Source of the DNA: a bacterium
GTDB lineage: Bacteria > Krumholzibacteriota > Krumholzibacteriia > Krumholzibacteriales > WJIX01
Length of the DNA: 10,541 bases
Assembly: GCA_021160845.1 (NCBI GenBank)
Contig: JAGHBT010000138.1
Span: forward strand, 1-10,541
Reading direction: 5' to 3'
Shown here: positions 1-7,315 of the stretch, piece by piece
Layout: each line of letters starts with the position of its first letter
Position numbering within the stretch: the stretch's first letter is position 1
The notes under the pieces: generated by a model
Database searches by the model: none
Told to the model about the DNA's origin: nothing
The model's input: the letters and a program-made list of their open reading frames with translations, nothing else
Program-made: the position numbers and the translations under genes

Positions 1-259
1 GGTGCTATGAGAAATTTATAATACCAACAAGTCTTGTCCGTCATTAAGAAGTCTTCCCTGTCGCCCAGCAGATAAAAATCTATCATAAGGGCAAAACCAT
101 ATCAAGAAAAAAAATGATTAGAAGGAATAAAAAATAAAAACCTACTGTAAACAAAGGAGATAAAATCAAAAAAAATTTAATGAAATTGTTAAGAATTTGA
201 CGATCGCCCCGATGAAGTAGGAACACGGAAAAAATAAAGCCGGGAAATTTAACAATTAG
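1..259. other. AT-rich non-coding stretch upstream of rpmH
   Basis: I see no supportable gene here. Roughly 85-240 is strongly A-rich on the + strand, with several poly-A runs. In many bacteria oriC and dnaA lie on the far side of rpmH, so an origin or its unwinding region could be in or just beyond this stretch. However, I find no clear TTATNCACA DnaA box and no dnaA coding sequence. One + frame is open from position 3 to a TAA at 45-47 and could be the tail of an upstream gene, but 14 codons cannot be identified. Confidence 0.4.
27..56. repeat. Two small palindromes sharing AAGTCTT, 20 bp apart
   Basis: ACAAGTCTTGT (27-37) and GAAGTCTTC (48-56) are both odd-length palindromes around a central T. 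They share the heptamer AAGTCTT, and their centres (32 and 52) are 20 bp apart, about two helical turns. This layout resembles a paired operator for a dimeric regulator. No known operator is recognised, the target gene would lie outside the window or be distant, and chance is possible. Confidence 0.25.
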
Positions 260-491
260 TGGCGCTGGAATATGAAGCAAGAAGTTTCATGGCACAAAGT
301 TGTTGTATTTGGGACATCCCTTCTGGGCTGTGCCCGTACCGGGAACGCGCGGGCTTCCAGAAAGAAGGGATATTGGACAGTGATCCGGTTGCCAAGTTTT
401 AAGATCTGGGCAACCGCATCACCGGTACAGAGTGATTAGCCAAAAGAAACAAAAGCCAGCTTAAGTGTTTTTTGCCTTTTGCCAGGCGCCA
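260..491 (+). ncRNA. Candidate structured RNA or multi-hairpin element upstream of rpmH
   Basis: This stretch is GC-richer than its A-rich flank and full of complementary segments. A closing stem can form between 261-268 and 482-490 with one bulge. Hairpin A pairs 272-276 with 286-290. Hairpin B pairs 316-323 with 364-371, then 324-326 with 357-359, then 332-337 with 349-354. Hairpin C pairs 380-393 with 409-422, with 13 of 14 positions matching. Hairpin D is AU-rich, pairing 441-446 with 476-481. GTACCGG (336-342), in and beside the loop of hairpin B, is complementary to CCGGTAC (422-428), which would make a pseudoknot. I do not recognise a tmRNA, RNase P RNA, SRP RNA, 6S RNA, tRNA or known riboswitch signature. 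It could equally be a repeat or MITE-like element. Strand is tentative; a few G-U pairs slightly favour the + strand. Confidence 0.33.
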
Positions 492-519
492 TGCCAAAGC
501 CCTTGCAGCTATAAAACCC

Positions 520-548
520 TTGACATAAAATAAAGAGTTTGCTATCGT
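520..548 (+). promoter_or_regulatory. Sigma70-type promoter of the rpmH operon
   Basis: A perfect -35 box TTGACA (520-525) is followed by a 17-bp spacer and a -10 box TATCGT (543-548, four of six consensus bases). Transcription would start around 555, leaving a leader of about 37 nt before the rpmH ATG at 592. No other comparably good promoter is seen before rsmG, so this one probably drives rpmH-rnpA-yidD and perhaps the whole run to rsmG. Confidence 0.75.
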
Positions 549-591
549 AACATGTTTATTAAAGGTCAAATATCGATGAAAGAGGAATATT

Positions 592-726
592 ATGAAAAGA
601 ACATATCAACCGCATAATAAGAAAAGAAAGAAAAAGCATGGCTTTAGAGAGAGAATGAGCACAAAAAATGGCCGGAAGATTATTAGTAGAAGAAGGAAAA
701 AAGGTAGGAAGCGCCTGACTGTTTAG
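592..726 (+). CDS. rpmH: 50S ribosomal protein L34
   Basis: This is the small, very basic protein bL34 of the large ribosomal subunit, 44 residues, the usual length. The N-terminus MKRTYQPHNKKRKKKHGFRE and the segment RMSTKNGRKIISRRRKKGRK match the family almost throughout (family form: MKRTFQPS..KR.R.HGFR.RM.T..GR.v...RR.KGR..L). A purine-rich AGAGGA ribosome binding site lies just upstream of the ATG. It is the first gene of the run, 19 bp before rnpA. This rpmH-rnpA pairing is among the most conserved gene neighbourhoods in bacteria. Confidence 0.97.
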   Translation: MKRTYQPHNKKRKKKHGFRERMSTKNGRKIISRRRKKGRKRLTV

Positions 727-745
727 AAAAGAGCGCGAGAGATTC

Positions 746-1084
746 ATGAAGGTTTCGGGGCTTAAAAAAAACCGACAGTTCAGGCTTGTTTATAGTGAAG
801 GAAAGAGAGAGGTAGGAGACAAGGTAACAATATGTTTTCTTAAACGGGAAGTGGAAGGATTGCTCCCGGGGTTTGTAGCTAGCAAAAAAAAAGTTGGGAA
901 TGCTGTTCGGCGGAATAGGGCAAAGAGGCTCATGAGAGAGGGATTTAAAGATTTCAGGGAGCGCTTTACAGAGAAGGGGCTATGGATTGTTTTTATAGCT
1001 TCGCAGGATATGAGAAAAACGTCATTTCATGAATTAAAGAAAGATATGGAAAGCTCTTTGTTGAGAGCAGGGCTAATATCGTAA
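746..1084 (+). CDS. rnpA: Ribonuclease P protein component
   Basis: RnpA is the protein cofactor of RNase P, which removes 5' leaders from precursor tRNAs; it helps the catalytic RNA bind the leader. The product is 112 residues, normal for the family. The N-terminal segment with LKKNRQFRLVY matches the usual opening (L....dF..vy..gk), and the RNR signature is present as RRNRAKRLMRE around residues 54-65. A GAGAG ribosome binding site lies about 5 bp before the ATG. The catalytic RNA gene (rnpB) is not in this window. The stop TAA is followed almost immediately by yidD, which suggests translational coupling. Confidence 0.95.
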   Translation: MKVSGLKKNRQFRLVYSEGKREVGDKVTICFLKREVEGLLPGFVASKKKVGNAVRRNRAKRLMREGFKDFRERFTEKGLWIVFIASQDMRKTSFHELKKDMESSLLRAGLIS

Positions 1085-1088
1085 GTTG

Positions 1089-1316
1089 ATGATATTGAAT
1101 ATATTAAAGAAAATAGCACTTTTTTGCATAAGAGTATATAGAACTGCGATTTCACCCTATCATGCTCCTACCTGTAGGTTTGTTCCCACATGTTCGAAAT
1201 ACGCCGAAGAAGCCATAGAAAAATATGGTGTTTTTAAGGGTGGCTACAAAGCAACAAGACGCTTACTGCGATGCCATCCATTTTCTTCGGATGGCGGCTA
1301 TGATCCTGTTCACTGA
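1089..1316 (+). CDS. yidD: Membrane protein insertion efficiency factor YidD
   Basis: YidD is a small amphipathic membrane-associated protein that assists YidC-dependent insertion of inner-membrane proteins. The family core is unmistakable: YRTAISPYHAPTCRFVPTCSKY followed by the KGGYKATRRLLRCHPF stretch and a C-terminal GGYDPVH. The three family cysteines (CRF, PTCS, RCHP) are kept. With the ATG at 1089 the product is 75 residues. An in-frame TTG at 1086, directly before it, would add one residue; ATG is preferred because it is the stronger codon. No clear ribosome binding site is visible, and the start lies 4 bp after the rnpA stop, so translation is probably coupled to rnpA. Confidence 0.93.
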   Translation: MILNILKKIALFCIRVYRTAISPYHAPTCRFVPTCSKYAEEAIEKYGVFKGGYKATRRLLRCHPFSSDGGYDPVH

Positions 1317-1354
1317 AAAAAGGCAAAACTTATTTAGAGGAAGGGAAAAAGAGA

Positions 1355-3151
1355 ATGGATAAACGTTCTCTGCTTGCGATTACTGTTACATTTCTGGTTC
1401 TTATTTTATGGCAAACACTTTATCTTGGACCGAAGCAGGAGAAGAAAGCTGCGGAAAAGAGCCTAAAAGAGGAGTATGCGGCGCGAGATTCTTTCGCTGG
1501 GCGGGAGGCAGAACCGTCGGGGAGAGAAGAAGTTAAAAAACAGAGCGAAGATGCAGGGGCATGGAATGCCGAGAGAAAAGAAGCGGAAAGATCCGGGGAA
1601 ACATTAGGATTAGTCCCCGCGGAGGATACTGCCAGGGCTCTAACGATCAAGATTTCTACAGAAGTGATGGATGTGACCCTTCGAAGCAAAGGAGGGGAAA
1701 TAGGGGAAGTGAAGCTGTTCAACTACAGGATGGACGACGGCGAACCGGTTGAGTTGATTCCCGCGGGAAACAAGGGGGGGCTGGCCGTAGAGCTGAAGAA
1801 AGGAGAAATAACAAAAAACTTTACAGATGCGAATTTCTCGGTACTGGTTGATGGTATAAGGCTTAATGAGGATCGCGGAATAAGACTGGACGAAGAAAAA
1901 GAAAAAGTAGAGGTAGTATTTCTGAAGAAAGCCGGAGAAGGAGACTATCTGGAAAAAAGATTTGTGTTTTTCAGAAGAGGTTATGAATTTAGGGCTTCCT
2001 TTAGGGTGAACCGCGAAGGGGCTTTTAGAGAGGCCGATAGATATGCAATCGCGTGGAATTGCGGGCTTGCGGTAACAGAAGAGAATGAAACAGGGGACAA
2101 GCAAGGGTTTGCCTCTCTGGGAAAAGTTGGAGGGGAATTCTACAAGGAATCTCTTAGGAAGTTTGGTGATGGAAAAACCAAGGAACAACCCGGGCAGGTT
2201 ATATGGGCTGGAGCAAGGACAAAATATTTTATTAGTGCACTTGTAGAAGATAACCCAAGCTCCGCCACCCTTGAGTTGCGCGGAAACGAAAAAGAAAGCA
2301 TGGTAGGATACGCAATTGTATATCCTATCAGAGGGAATCCGAGCGCTGTTGAACATTCCTACCGTGGGTATATCGGCCCCCTGGATATGGAGGGACTTGA
2401 AAAACTCGATGCAGGGTTGGAGCAATCTATTGATTTTGGCTGGCTGAGATTCCTTAGCGTTTTAGCGCTGAGAGTTATGCTGTTTTTTAAGAAGTTCATT
2501 CCGAATTACGGATGGATAATTATATTAATGTCTGTTATGACAAAAGTTTTGTTCTACAGGTTGACGCACAAAAGTTTTAAGTCCATGAAGGACATGCAGA
2601 AATTACAGCCAAAGATCAAGGAGTTGCAGGACAAATACAAGAATGACAAGGAAAAACTCAACAAGCAAACAATGAAACTCTATAAAGAATCGGGAGTAAA
2701 TCCGTTGGGGGGATGCCTGCCGATGCTTTTGCAGATGCCCGTATTTATAGCGCTGTTTGGCGCGTTGAGGAACACGATAGAATTGAGAAACGCCCCCTTT
2801 ATATTATGGATTAATGATCTTTCGTCTCCGGATATATTATTCAATTTTGGGTTTACGATTCCCTTTTTGGGGGACTCATTCCACCTGCTTCCGATTTTGA
2901 TGGGTGGGGCAATGGTGCTGCAATCGAAACTTGGAGGTTCTCCGACGGGAGGATCCGCGCCACCCGGGCAAACGAAAATGATGACAACAATGATGCCGAT
3001 TGTTTTCACATTTATGTTTTACAGGATGCCGTCGGGACTGGTGCTTTACTGGATAGTTAACAATTTATTGACCATCGTACAGCAATATTATGTTCATAGA
3101 CAATCCGAGAGGGAGGAAGCTCTGGCAAGCAAGGGTGGAGAGGCAAGTTAA
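1355..3151 (+). CDS. yidC: Membrane protein insertase YidC
   Basis: YidC inserts and folds inner-membrane proteins, alone or with SecYEG. The 598-residue product has the diderm layout: an N-terminal transmembrane helix at about residues 6-23, a charged linker to about 90, a periplasmic beta-rich domain to about 355, then the conserved five-helix insertase core from about 360. The core has KSFKSMKDMQKLQPKI, the coiled-coil C1 loop KELQDKYKNDKEKLNKQ, the NPLGGCLPMLLQMPVFIALF signature and PSGLVLYWIVNN near the end. The hydrophilic-groove arginine of E. coli (R366) aligns with Lys397, keeping the positive charge; lysine also occurs there in other phyla. The long periplasmic domain indicates an outer-membrane-bearing cell. 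GAGGAAGGG lies just upstream of the ATG. It directly follows yidD, its helper. Confidence 0.96.
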   Translation: MDKRSLLAITVTFLVLILWQTLYLGPKQEKKAAEKSLKEEYAARDSFAGREAEPSGREEVKKQSEDAGAWNAERKEAERSGETLGLVPAEDTARALTIKISTEVMDVTLRSKGGEIGEVKLFNYRMDDGEPVELIPAGNKGGLAVELKKGEITKNFTDANFSVLVDGIRLNEDRGIRLDEEKEKVEVVFLKKAGEGDYLEKRFVFFRRGYEFRASFRVNREGAFREADRYAIAWNCGLAVTEENETGDKQGFASLGKVGGEFYKESLRKFGDGKTKEQPGQVIWAGARTKYFISALVEDNPSSATLELRGNEKESMVGYAIVYPIRGNPSAVEHSYRGYIGPLDMEGLEKLDAGLEQSIDFGWLRFLSVLALRVMLFFKKFIPNYGWIIILMSVMTKVLFYRLTHKSFKSMKDMQKLQPKIKELQDKYKNDKEKLNKQTMKLYKESGVNPLGGCLPMLLQMPVFIALFGALRNTIELRNAPFILWINDLSSPDILFNFGFTIPFLGDSFHLLPILMGGAMVLQSKLGGSPTGGSAPPGQTKMMTTMMPIVFTFMFYRMPSGLVLYWIVNNLLTIVQQYYVHRQSEREEALASKGGEAS

Positions 3152-3231
3152 TGGTCGGGACGATAGCCGGGCAAATATAGTTAATAGCGCTTAAAAAAAT
3201 CATCATGCTTTTCGGGATAAGAGAGGTAAAT

Positions 3232-3930
3232 ATGACAGAAGAACAAAAGAATATCGACAATCCGTCATTTGTTGAAGCAACTGGCAAAAGTGTAGAAAAG
3301 GCATTAAAAAAGGCCCTGAAGATAATGGGAACAAGCATAAATAATGTCGAAGTGGAGATAGAAAACACAGGTCAGAAGGGTATATTTGGCGTTTTTGGCG
3401 CCAAAAACGCGAAGGTCCGTATTCGGAGAAAAGAAGACAATAGCGAGGTAGAGGAAATTGCGGAGGAAATTGCCAGGATAATATTGCATAGCCTTGGGGT
3501 TAATTACAGGTTATTTACCGAAACAATGGATGATTCAACCTATATAAATATAGAAACGGTGGGGGTTGATGGCTTGCTAATAGGAAGGAAGGGTGATACT
3601 CTCAATTCCCTGCAGCACCTCGTCGGGAGGATTGTTTCAAAGAGGCTGGGTGGATACAGGAGGATAACCCTTGATGTTGGCGGATACCTGAAGAATCGGT
3701 ATAATATAATAAGAAAAAAAGCACGTAAGGCGGCAGAGCGCGCGAAAAAGACCGGAAAGGATGTAGGACTTGAACCCATGAAGTCATCCGAGAGACGCAT
3801 TGCCCACCTAGAACTGGCTAACGAAGAGAATATATCTACCTATACGGTTGGAAGCGGAGAGCTGAGAAAGGTCTTCATTACAAGATTTCGGGGAGGAACA
3901 AAGGGAAGAAAGCCGGATAAAAGAAGTTAG
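3232..3930 (+). CDS. jag: Jag/KhpB family RNA-binding protein (SpoIIIJ-associated)
   Basis: This is a 232-residue cytoplasmic RNA-binding protein, also called KhpB or EloR. In Gram-positive bacteria it pairs with KhpA and influences cell elongation and envelope gene expression; its role in diderms is poorly known. Three domains are visible. The Jag-N domain (about 9-65) contains TGQKGIFGVFGAKNAKVRI. The KH domain (about 80-155) has the GxxG loop GRKG at 118-121. The R3H domain (about 160-222) has the R-x-x-x-H motif at Arg188-His192. The ATG at 3232 is chosen over an in-frame ATG at 3205 because GAGAGG sits about 6 bp before it. The position after yidC is the usual one. A 22-bp perfect palindrome falls inside the Jag-N codons. 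Confidence 0.93.
   Translation: MTEEQKNIDNPSFVEATGKSVEKALKKALKIMGTSINNVEVEIENTGQKGIFGVFGAKNAKVRIRRKEDNSEVEEIAEEIARIILHSLGVNYRLFTETMDDSTYINIETVGVDGLLIGRKGDTLNSLQHLVGRIVSKRLGGYRRITLDVGGYLKNRYNIIRKKARKAAERAKKTGKDVGLEPMKSSERRIAHLELANEENISTYTVGSGELRKVFITRFRGGTKGRKPDKRS
3389..3410. repeat. 22-bp perfect palindrome inside jag
   Basis: Positions 3389-3410 form a perfect inverted repeat with no spacer. Each 11-base half reads GCGTTTTTGGC followed by its reverse complement, with the centre between 3399 and 3400. It encodes the family-conserved FGVFGAKNA segment of the Jag-N domain, so part of the symmetry is forced by protein sequence, but the exact codon choices complete it. No known binding site is recognised. 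In mRNA it could form an 8-10 bp hairpin. Confidence 0.7.
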
Positions 3931-3933
3931 ATT

Positions 3934-5301
3934 ATGGGCGAGAATACAATTGTTGCTCTAGGCACGCCGCCGGGAGAATCCGCGATTGCGGTTGTAAGAA
4001 TTAGCGGTGATGATGCTGTCGGAATAGCCGATGGAATGATGGCCGGAGCAAAATCCTGGGAATCACACCAATTTTACAAGAGGATAATAAGAGATCATAA
4101 CGGAGAAGTTGTAGATGATGTCCTTGCCGTAGTGATGAGGGAGCCGAATTCATATACGGGGGAGGATATTGTGGAGATCTCCTGTCACGGGAGTATGAAT
4201 ATAGTATCTGCGATCATTGAAGAGTCAATGTGGCTCGGAGCGGAACTGGCGCCGCCGGGGGAATTTACAAAGAGGGCTTTTTTGAACGGCAAGATCGATT
4301 TGGCGCAGGCCGAGGCTGTAGCGGATCTTATTTCATCTGAAACAAAACTCCAGAGAAGCGTAGCCCTTGAACACCTTCGGGGCGGTCTATCGAAGAAGGT
4401 CCGGAAGATAGAAGAAAAATTACTACAACAACTCTCTTTGGTTGAGGTGTCAATTGATTTTAGCACAGAAGATATCGAAATGTTTTCTATAAGCGAATTG
4501 GTAGAAACATCGGTCTGGATCAGGAAGAAACTAGAGGGATTAATTGCTTCGAAGAAGGCAGGAGCAAAACTGAGAAATGGGATCCGCATAACATTAACTG
4601 GCCCGCGAAATGCCGGCAAAAGCAGTATTTATAACACCTTGCTGGGAGAAGAAAGAGCAATAGTATCGCATATTCCGGGGACAACGCGGGACATACTGCG
4701 CGAAAGGATTCATATAGGCGGGTTTACATATTACCTCGAGGATACAGCCGGGATAGCTGAGGCGGAAAGCGAAATAGAAGCAATAGGCATTTCGGCGGGG
4801 ATTGAAGCTGCCGAGGCTGCTGATATGGTTGTGTTTGTTATTGACGGAAGCGTGGAGCCCGAGGAAAAAGTGTATAAACTTGCTGGAAAATTAAAAGGAA
4901 AAAGGCATCTTATTGCTATTAACAAAATGGATCTTGGGCTGAAGATTGACAAAAAAGAGGTCGAGGAAAGATTAGGAGCCGATAGTGTTATTGAAATTTC
5001 CGCGTTGACTTCTGATGGGTTTGATGAATTAAAAAAATGGATTTATACTAATACTGTAACTGCTGAGATGGGAAAAATCTCGCGAGAAAGAATAGCAGTA
5101 AATTCGAGACAGGCCATGGCGTTACATCGCGCTTTAGAGGCGCTTAACAAGATGGAAAAAGACATCTCTGTTGGGCAGCCGGCAGAAATATTATCGATAG
5201 AGTTAAGAGAAGCGGCCGCGGCATGCGGAGAAATTACAGGCCGTTCAGTCGAAGAAGACCTCCTGGGCCATATCTTTAGCAGGTTTTGTATCGGGAAATA
5301 A
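3934..5301 (+). CDS. mnmE: tRNA uridine-5-carboxymethylaminomethyl(34) synthesis GTPase MnmE
   Basis: MnmE is the GTPase that, with MnmG, installs the (carboxymethyl)aminomethyl group at C5 of wobble uridine 34 in several tRNAs, using methylene-tetrahydrofolate. The 455-residue length is typical. The N-terminal folate-binding domain starts with IVALGTPPGESAIAVVRISG. A helical domain is interrupted by a G domain with G1 GPRNAGKS (223-230), the IPGTTRD switch, G3 DTAG (270-273), G4 NKMD (330-333) and an SAL G5. The protein ends in the invariant CIGK (452-455), whose cysteine is needed for modification. The start lies 3 bp after the jag stop with only a weak AAGAAG upstream, so coupling to jag is likely. 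Its partner mnmG follows. Confidence 0.97.
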   Translation: MGENTIVALGTPPGESAIAVVRISGDDAVGIADGMMAGAKSWESHQFYKRIIRDHNGEVVDDVLAVVMREPNSYTGEDIVEISCHGSMNIVSAIIEESMWLGAELAPPGEFTKRAFLNGKIDLAQAEAVADLISSETKLQRSVALEHLRGGLSKKVRKIEEKLLQQLSLVEVSIDFSTEDIEMFSISELVETSVWIRKKLEGLIASKKAGAKLRNGIRITLTGPRNAGKSSIYNTLLGEERAIVSHIPGTTRDILRERIHIGGFTYYLEDTAGIAEAESEIEAIGISAGIEAAEAADMVVFVIDGSVEPEEKVYKLAGKLKGKRHLIAINKMDLGLKIDKKEVEERLGADSVIEISALTSDGFDELKKWIYTNTVTAEMGKISRERIAVNSRQAMALHRALEALNKMEKDISVGQPAEILSIELREAAAACGEITGRSVEEDLLGHIFSRFCIGK

Positions 5302-5391
5302 TTCCAAGGCATGGAATAACTTAAAAGAGCAAGGGAAGACAAGCAGGGTTGGGCAGAGAAGTGACGATATATAAGAAGGAAACGAGACAAG

Positions 5392-7287
5392 ATGGATAAT
5401 ACTAATTATGCAATAAAAGAATATGATATAGTGGTTGTAGGTGGGGGGCACGCCGGGTGTGAGGCGGCGCTCGTTGCCTCAAGGATGGGGTTTTCTACTC
5501 TTGTTGCTACTCTGACAATCAATGACATAGCGGGAATGCCGTGCAATCCGGCTATAGGGGGATTGGCAAAAGGGCAGCTCGTACGGGAAATCGACGCCCT
5601 AGGCGGCGAAATGGGTAAGGCTATAGATGAAACAGGGATACAGTTTAAAATGTTAAATGGATCAAAGGGCCCGGCAGTGTGGTCGCCGAGAGCTCAAGCC
5701 GATAAAAAAGCCTATCATGAAAGAATGCTGAAAGCGCTGAAGGAACAGGAAGGGCTTGATATAATTGAGGCGGAGGTAACGGGTATAATTGTTGAGGATG
5801 GATGGATAAAAGGTGTTGAAACAAACGGGGAAGAAAAAATAAAAGGTAAAAGGGTCATCCTGGCGCTGGGAACTTTTCCAAACGGGTTGATGCATATAGG
5901 AGAGAAGAAAATACCAGGCGGAAGGAGGGGAGAGCCAACCGCGCGTGGCTTGTCGGATCAACTCAACCGTATGGGGTTTGAAAGACGCAGGCTTAAAACG
6001 GGAACGCCACCGAGGTTAAAAAGGGATACCATAGATTTTTCCAAGTGCGAACCACAGTTTGGAGATACTAATCCGTCACCCTTTTCTTTTCAAACGACAA
6101 AAATCGATAGAGAACAGATATTGTGTTATGTGACATACACAAACAAAGAAATACACGAACTGATTACAAACAACATTGATCGTGCGCCGCTTTATTCAGG
6201 ACAGATAAGCGGCATAGGTCCGAGGTACTGTCCTTCAATAGAGGATAAAGTAGTTAGGTTCAGCGGCAAAGACAGGCACCAAATTTTCCTGGAGCCCGAG
6301 GGCCTTGAATCTGATGAAATATATGTTAATGGATTAGCTACAAGCCTGCCCGTTGATATTCAGGAGGAAATGGTAGCGCTTATACCGGGATTGGAAGATG
6401 CAACTATATTAAAGTACGGGTATGCAATAGAATATGACTTTTTCCCTCCCTATCAAATCAATTCAAGCCTAGAATCCAAGAGGGTAAAAGGACTTTATTT
6501 CGCCGGTCAGGTTAATGGAACATCCGGATATGAAGAAGCGGCGGCTCAAGGGATTATGGCGGGGATAAACGCATCTCTCGGGCTTCGCGGGGATCCCTCT
6601 TTTGTATTGAAAAGAAACCAGGCATATATAGGTGTATTGATAGACGATCTCGTAACTAAGGAAATAGACGAACCATATCGTATGTTTACATCCAGAGCGG
6701 AGTATAGGCTTTTGCTAAGGCAGGACAACGCTGACGAAAGACTCCTGAAGTATTCCGTGAGATACGGCCTTTCGAAGAAAGAACAATGGGAAAAGGCGAT
6801 AAAGAGAAGAAAGCGTGTAATAAAGGCATGCCTGAGGTTATCTGAAGAAAAGTTGTCGAAGGATCTCTGTAATAAAGTCCTGAAAGAAATTGCTGGAAGA
6901 CAGGTAGAGGAGGGTAAAAAAGCCTGGGAACTTCTTGCTAGGCCGGAGATTGAATTAGGCATTCTGGAAAAGTACTTACCGAATGGCCACTTGAAACTGA
7001 ATGAAAGAGAAAAGCGGTCTCTGGAGATTCGCGCTAAATATAATGGCTATATTAAAAGGCAGAGGAAAACAGCTGAAAGATTCGTCAAGATGGATATGAT
7101 AAAAATACCCCAGGACTTTTCCTATATGAATATTGGTTCTCTAAGCATCGAGGCTAGGGAAAAAATGGAGAAATTCAAACCGGAAACATTAGGTCAGGCT
7201 TCAAGGATGGCTGGAGTAAGAGCGGCAGATCTTTCAATATTAATGGTTTTACTGGAAAAGGGCAAAAAGACAGCTGTTAACCGGTAG
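5392..7287 (+). CDS. mnmG: tRNA uridine-5-carboxymethylaminomethyl(34) synthesis FAD enzyme MnmG (GidA)
   Basis: MnmG is the FAD- and NADH-dependent partner of MnmE; the heterotetramer modifies wobble U34. The 631-residue length is standard. The FAD-binding Rossmann motif GGGHAGCEAA lies at 17-26. The family signature GMPCNPAIGGLAKGQLVREI begins at 48 and includes Cys51. The second conserved cysteine is Cys280 in GPRYCPSIEDK. TSRAEYRLLLRQDNAD is intact, and the C-terminal helical MnmE-binding region contains LGQASRMAGVRAADLSILM. AAGAAGGA (5373-5380) is the ribosome binding site. The 90-bp gap after mnmE holds only a weak 6-bp hairpin (5301-5317) with no T run, so cotranscription with mnmE is expected. 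Confidence 0.97.
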   Translation: MDNTNYAIKEYDIVVVGGGHAGCEAALVASRMGFSTLVATLTINDIAGMPCNPAIGGLAKGQLVREIDALGGEMGKAIDETGIQFKMLNGSKGPAVWSPRAQADKKAYHERMLKALKEQEGLDIIEAEVTGIIVEDGWIKGVETNGEEKIKGKRVILALGTFPNGLMHIGEKKIPGGRRGEPTARGLSDQLNRMGFERRRLKTGTPPRLKRDTIDFSKCEPQFGDTNPSPFSFQTTKIDREQILCYVTYTNKEIHELITNNIDRAPLYSGQISGIGPRYCPSIEDKVVRFSGKDRHQIFLEPEGLESDEIYVNGLATSLPVDIQEEMVALIPGLEDATILKYGYAIEYDFFPPYQINSSLESKRVKGLYFAGQVNGTSGYEEAAAQGIMAGINASLGLRGDPSFVLKRNQAYIGVLIDDLVTKEIDEPYRMFTSRAEYRLLLRQDNADERLLKYSVRYGLSKKEQWEKAIKRRKRVIKACLRLSEEKLSKDLCNKVLKEIAGRQVEEGKKAWELLARPEIELGILEKYLPNGHLKLNEREKRSLEIRAKYNGYIKRQRKTAERFVKMDMIKIPQDFSYMNIGSLSIEAREKMEKFKPETLGQASRMAGVRAADLSILMVLLEKGKKTAVNR

Positions 7288-7315
7288 CTGTTTTTAAGAA
7301 GAACGGCAGAGATCA

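Noticed and set aside
3..47. Open + frame ending in TAA, possibly the tail of an upstream gene
   Set aside because: Only 14 codons are visible and nothing can be recognised.
83..280. 65-codon minus-strand open frame with very hydrophobic predicted product
   Set aside because: It reads the A-rich tract backwards, giving Phe/Leu-rich sequence; there is no ribosome binding site or recognisable motif.
284..299. A parS-like sequence (AGTTTCATGGCACAAA)
   Set aside because: Only the left half matches; the CACGTG centre is missing.
338..354. Resemblance of ACCGGGAACGCGCGGGC to a T-box antiterminator
   Set aside because: The T-box consensus AGGGTGGNACCGCG is not met, and no aminoacyl-tRNA synthetase or amino-acid gene follows.
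1640..2425. 261-codon open frame antisense to yidC
   Set aside because: It is the shadow of a well-supported yidC; its sequence has no family features.
3205..3231. Upstream ATG extending jag by nine residues
   Set aside because: The ATG at 3232 has a better placed GAGAGG site, and the extension does not resemble the family.
5301..5317. Small hairpin after mnmE as a terminator
   Set aside because: The stem is only 6 bp, AT-rich, and has no T run.
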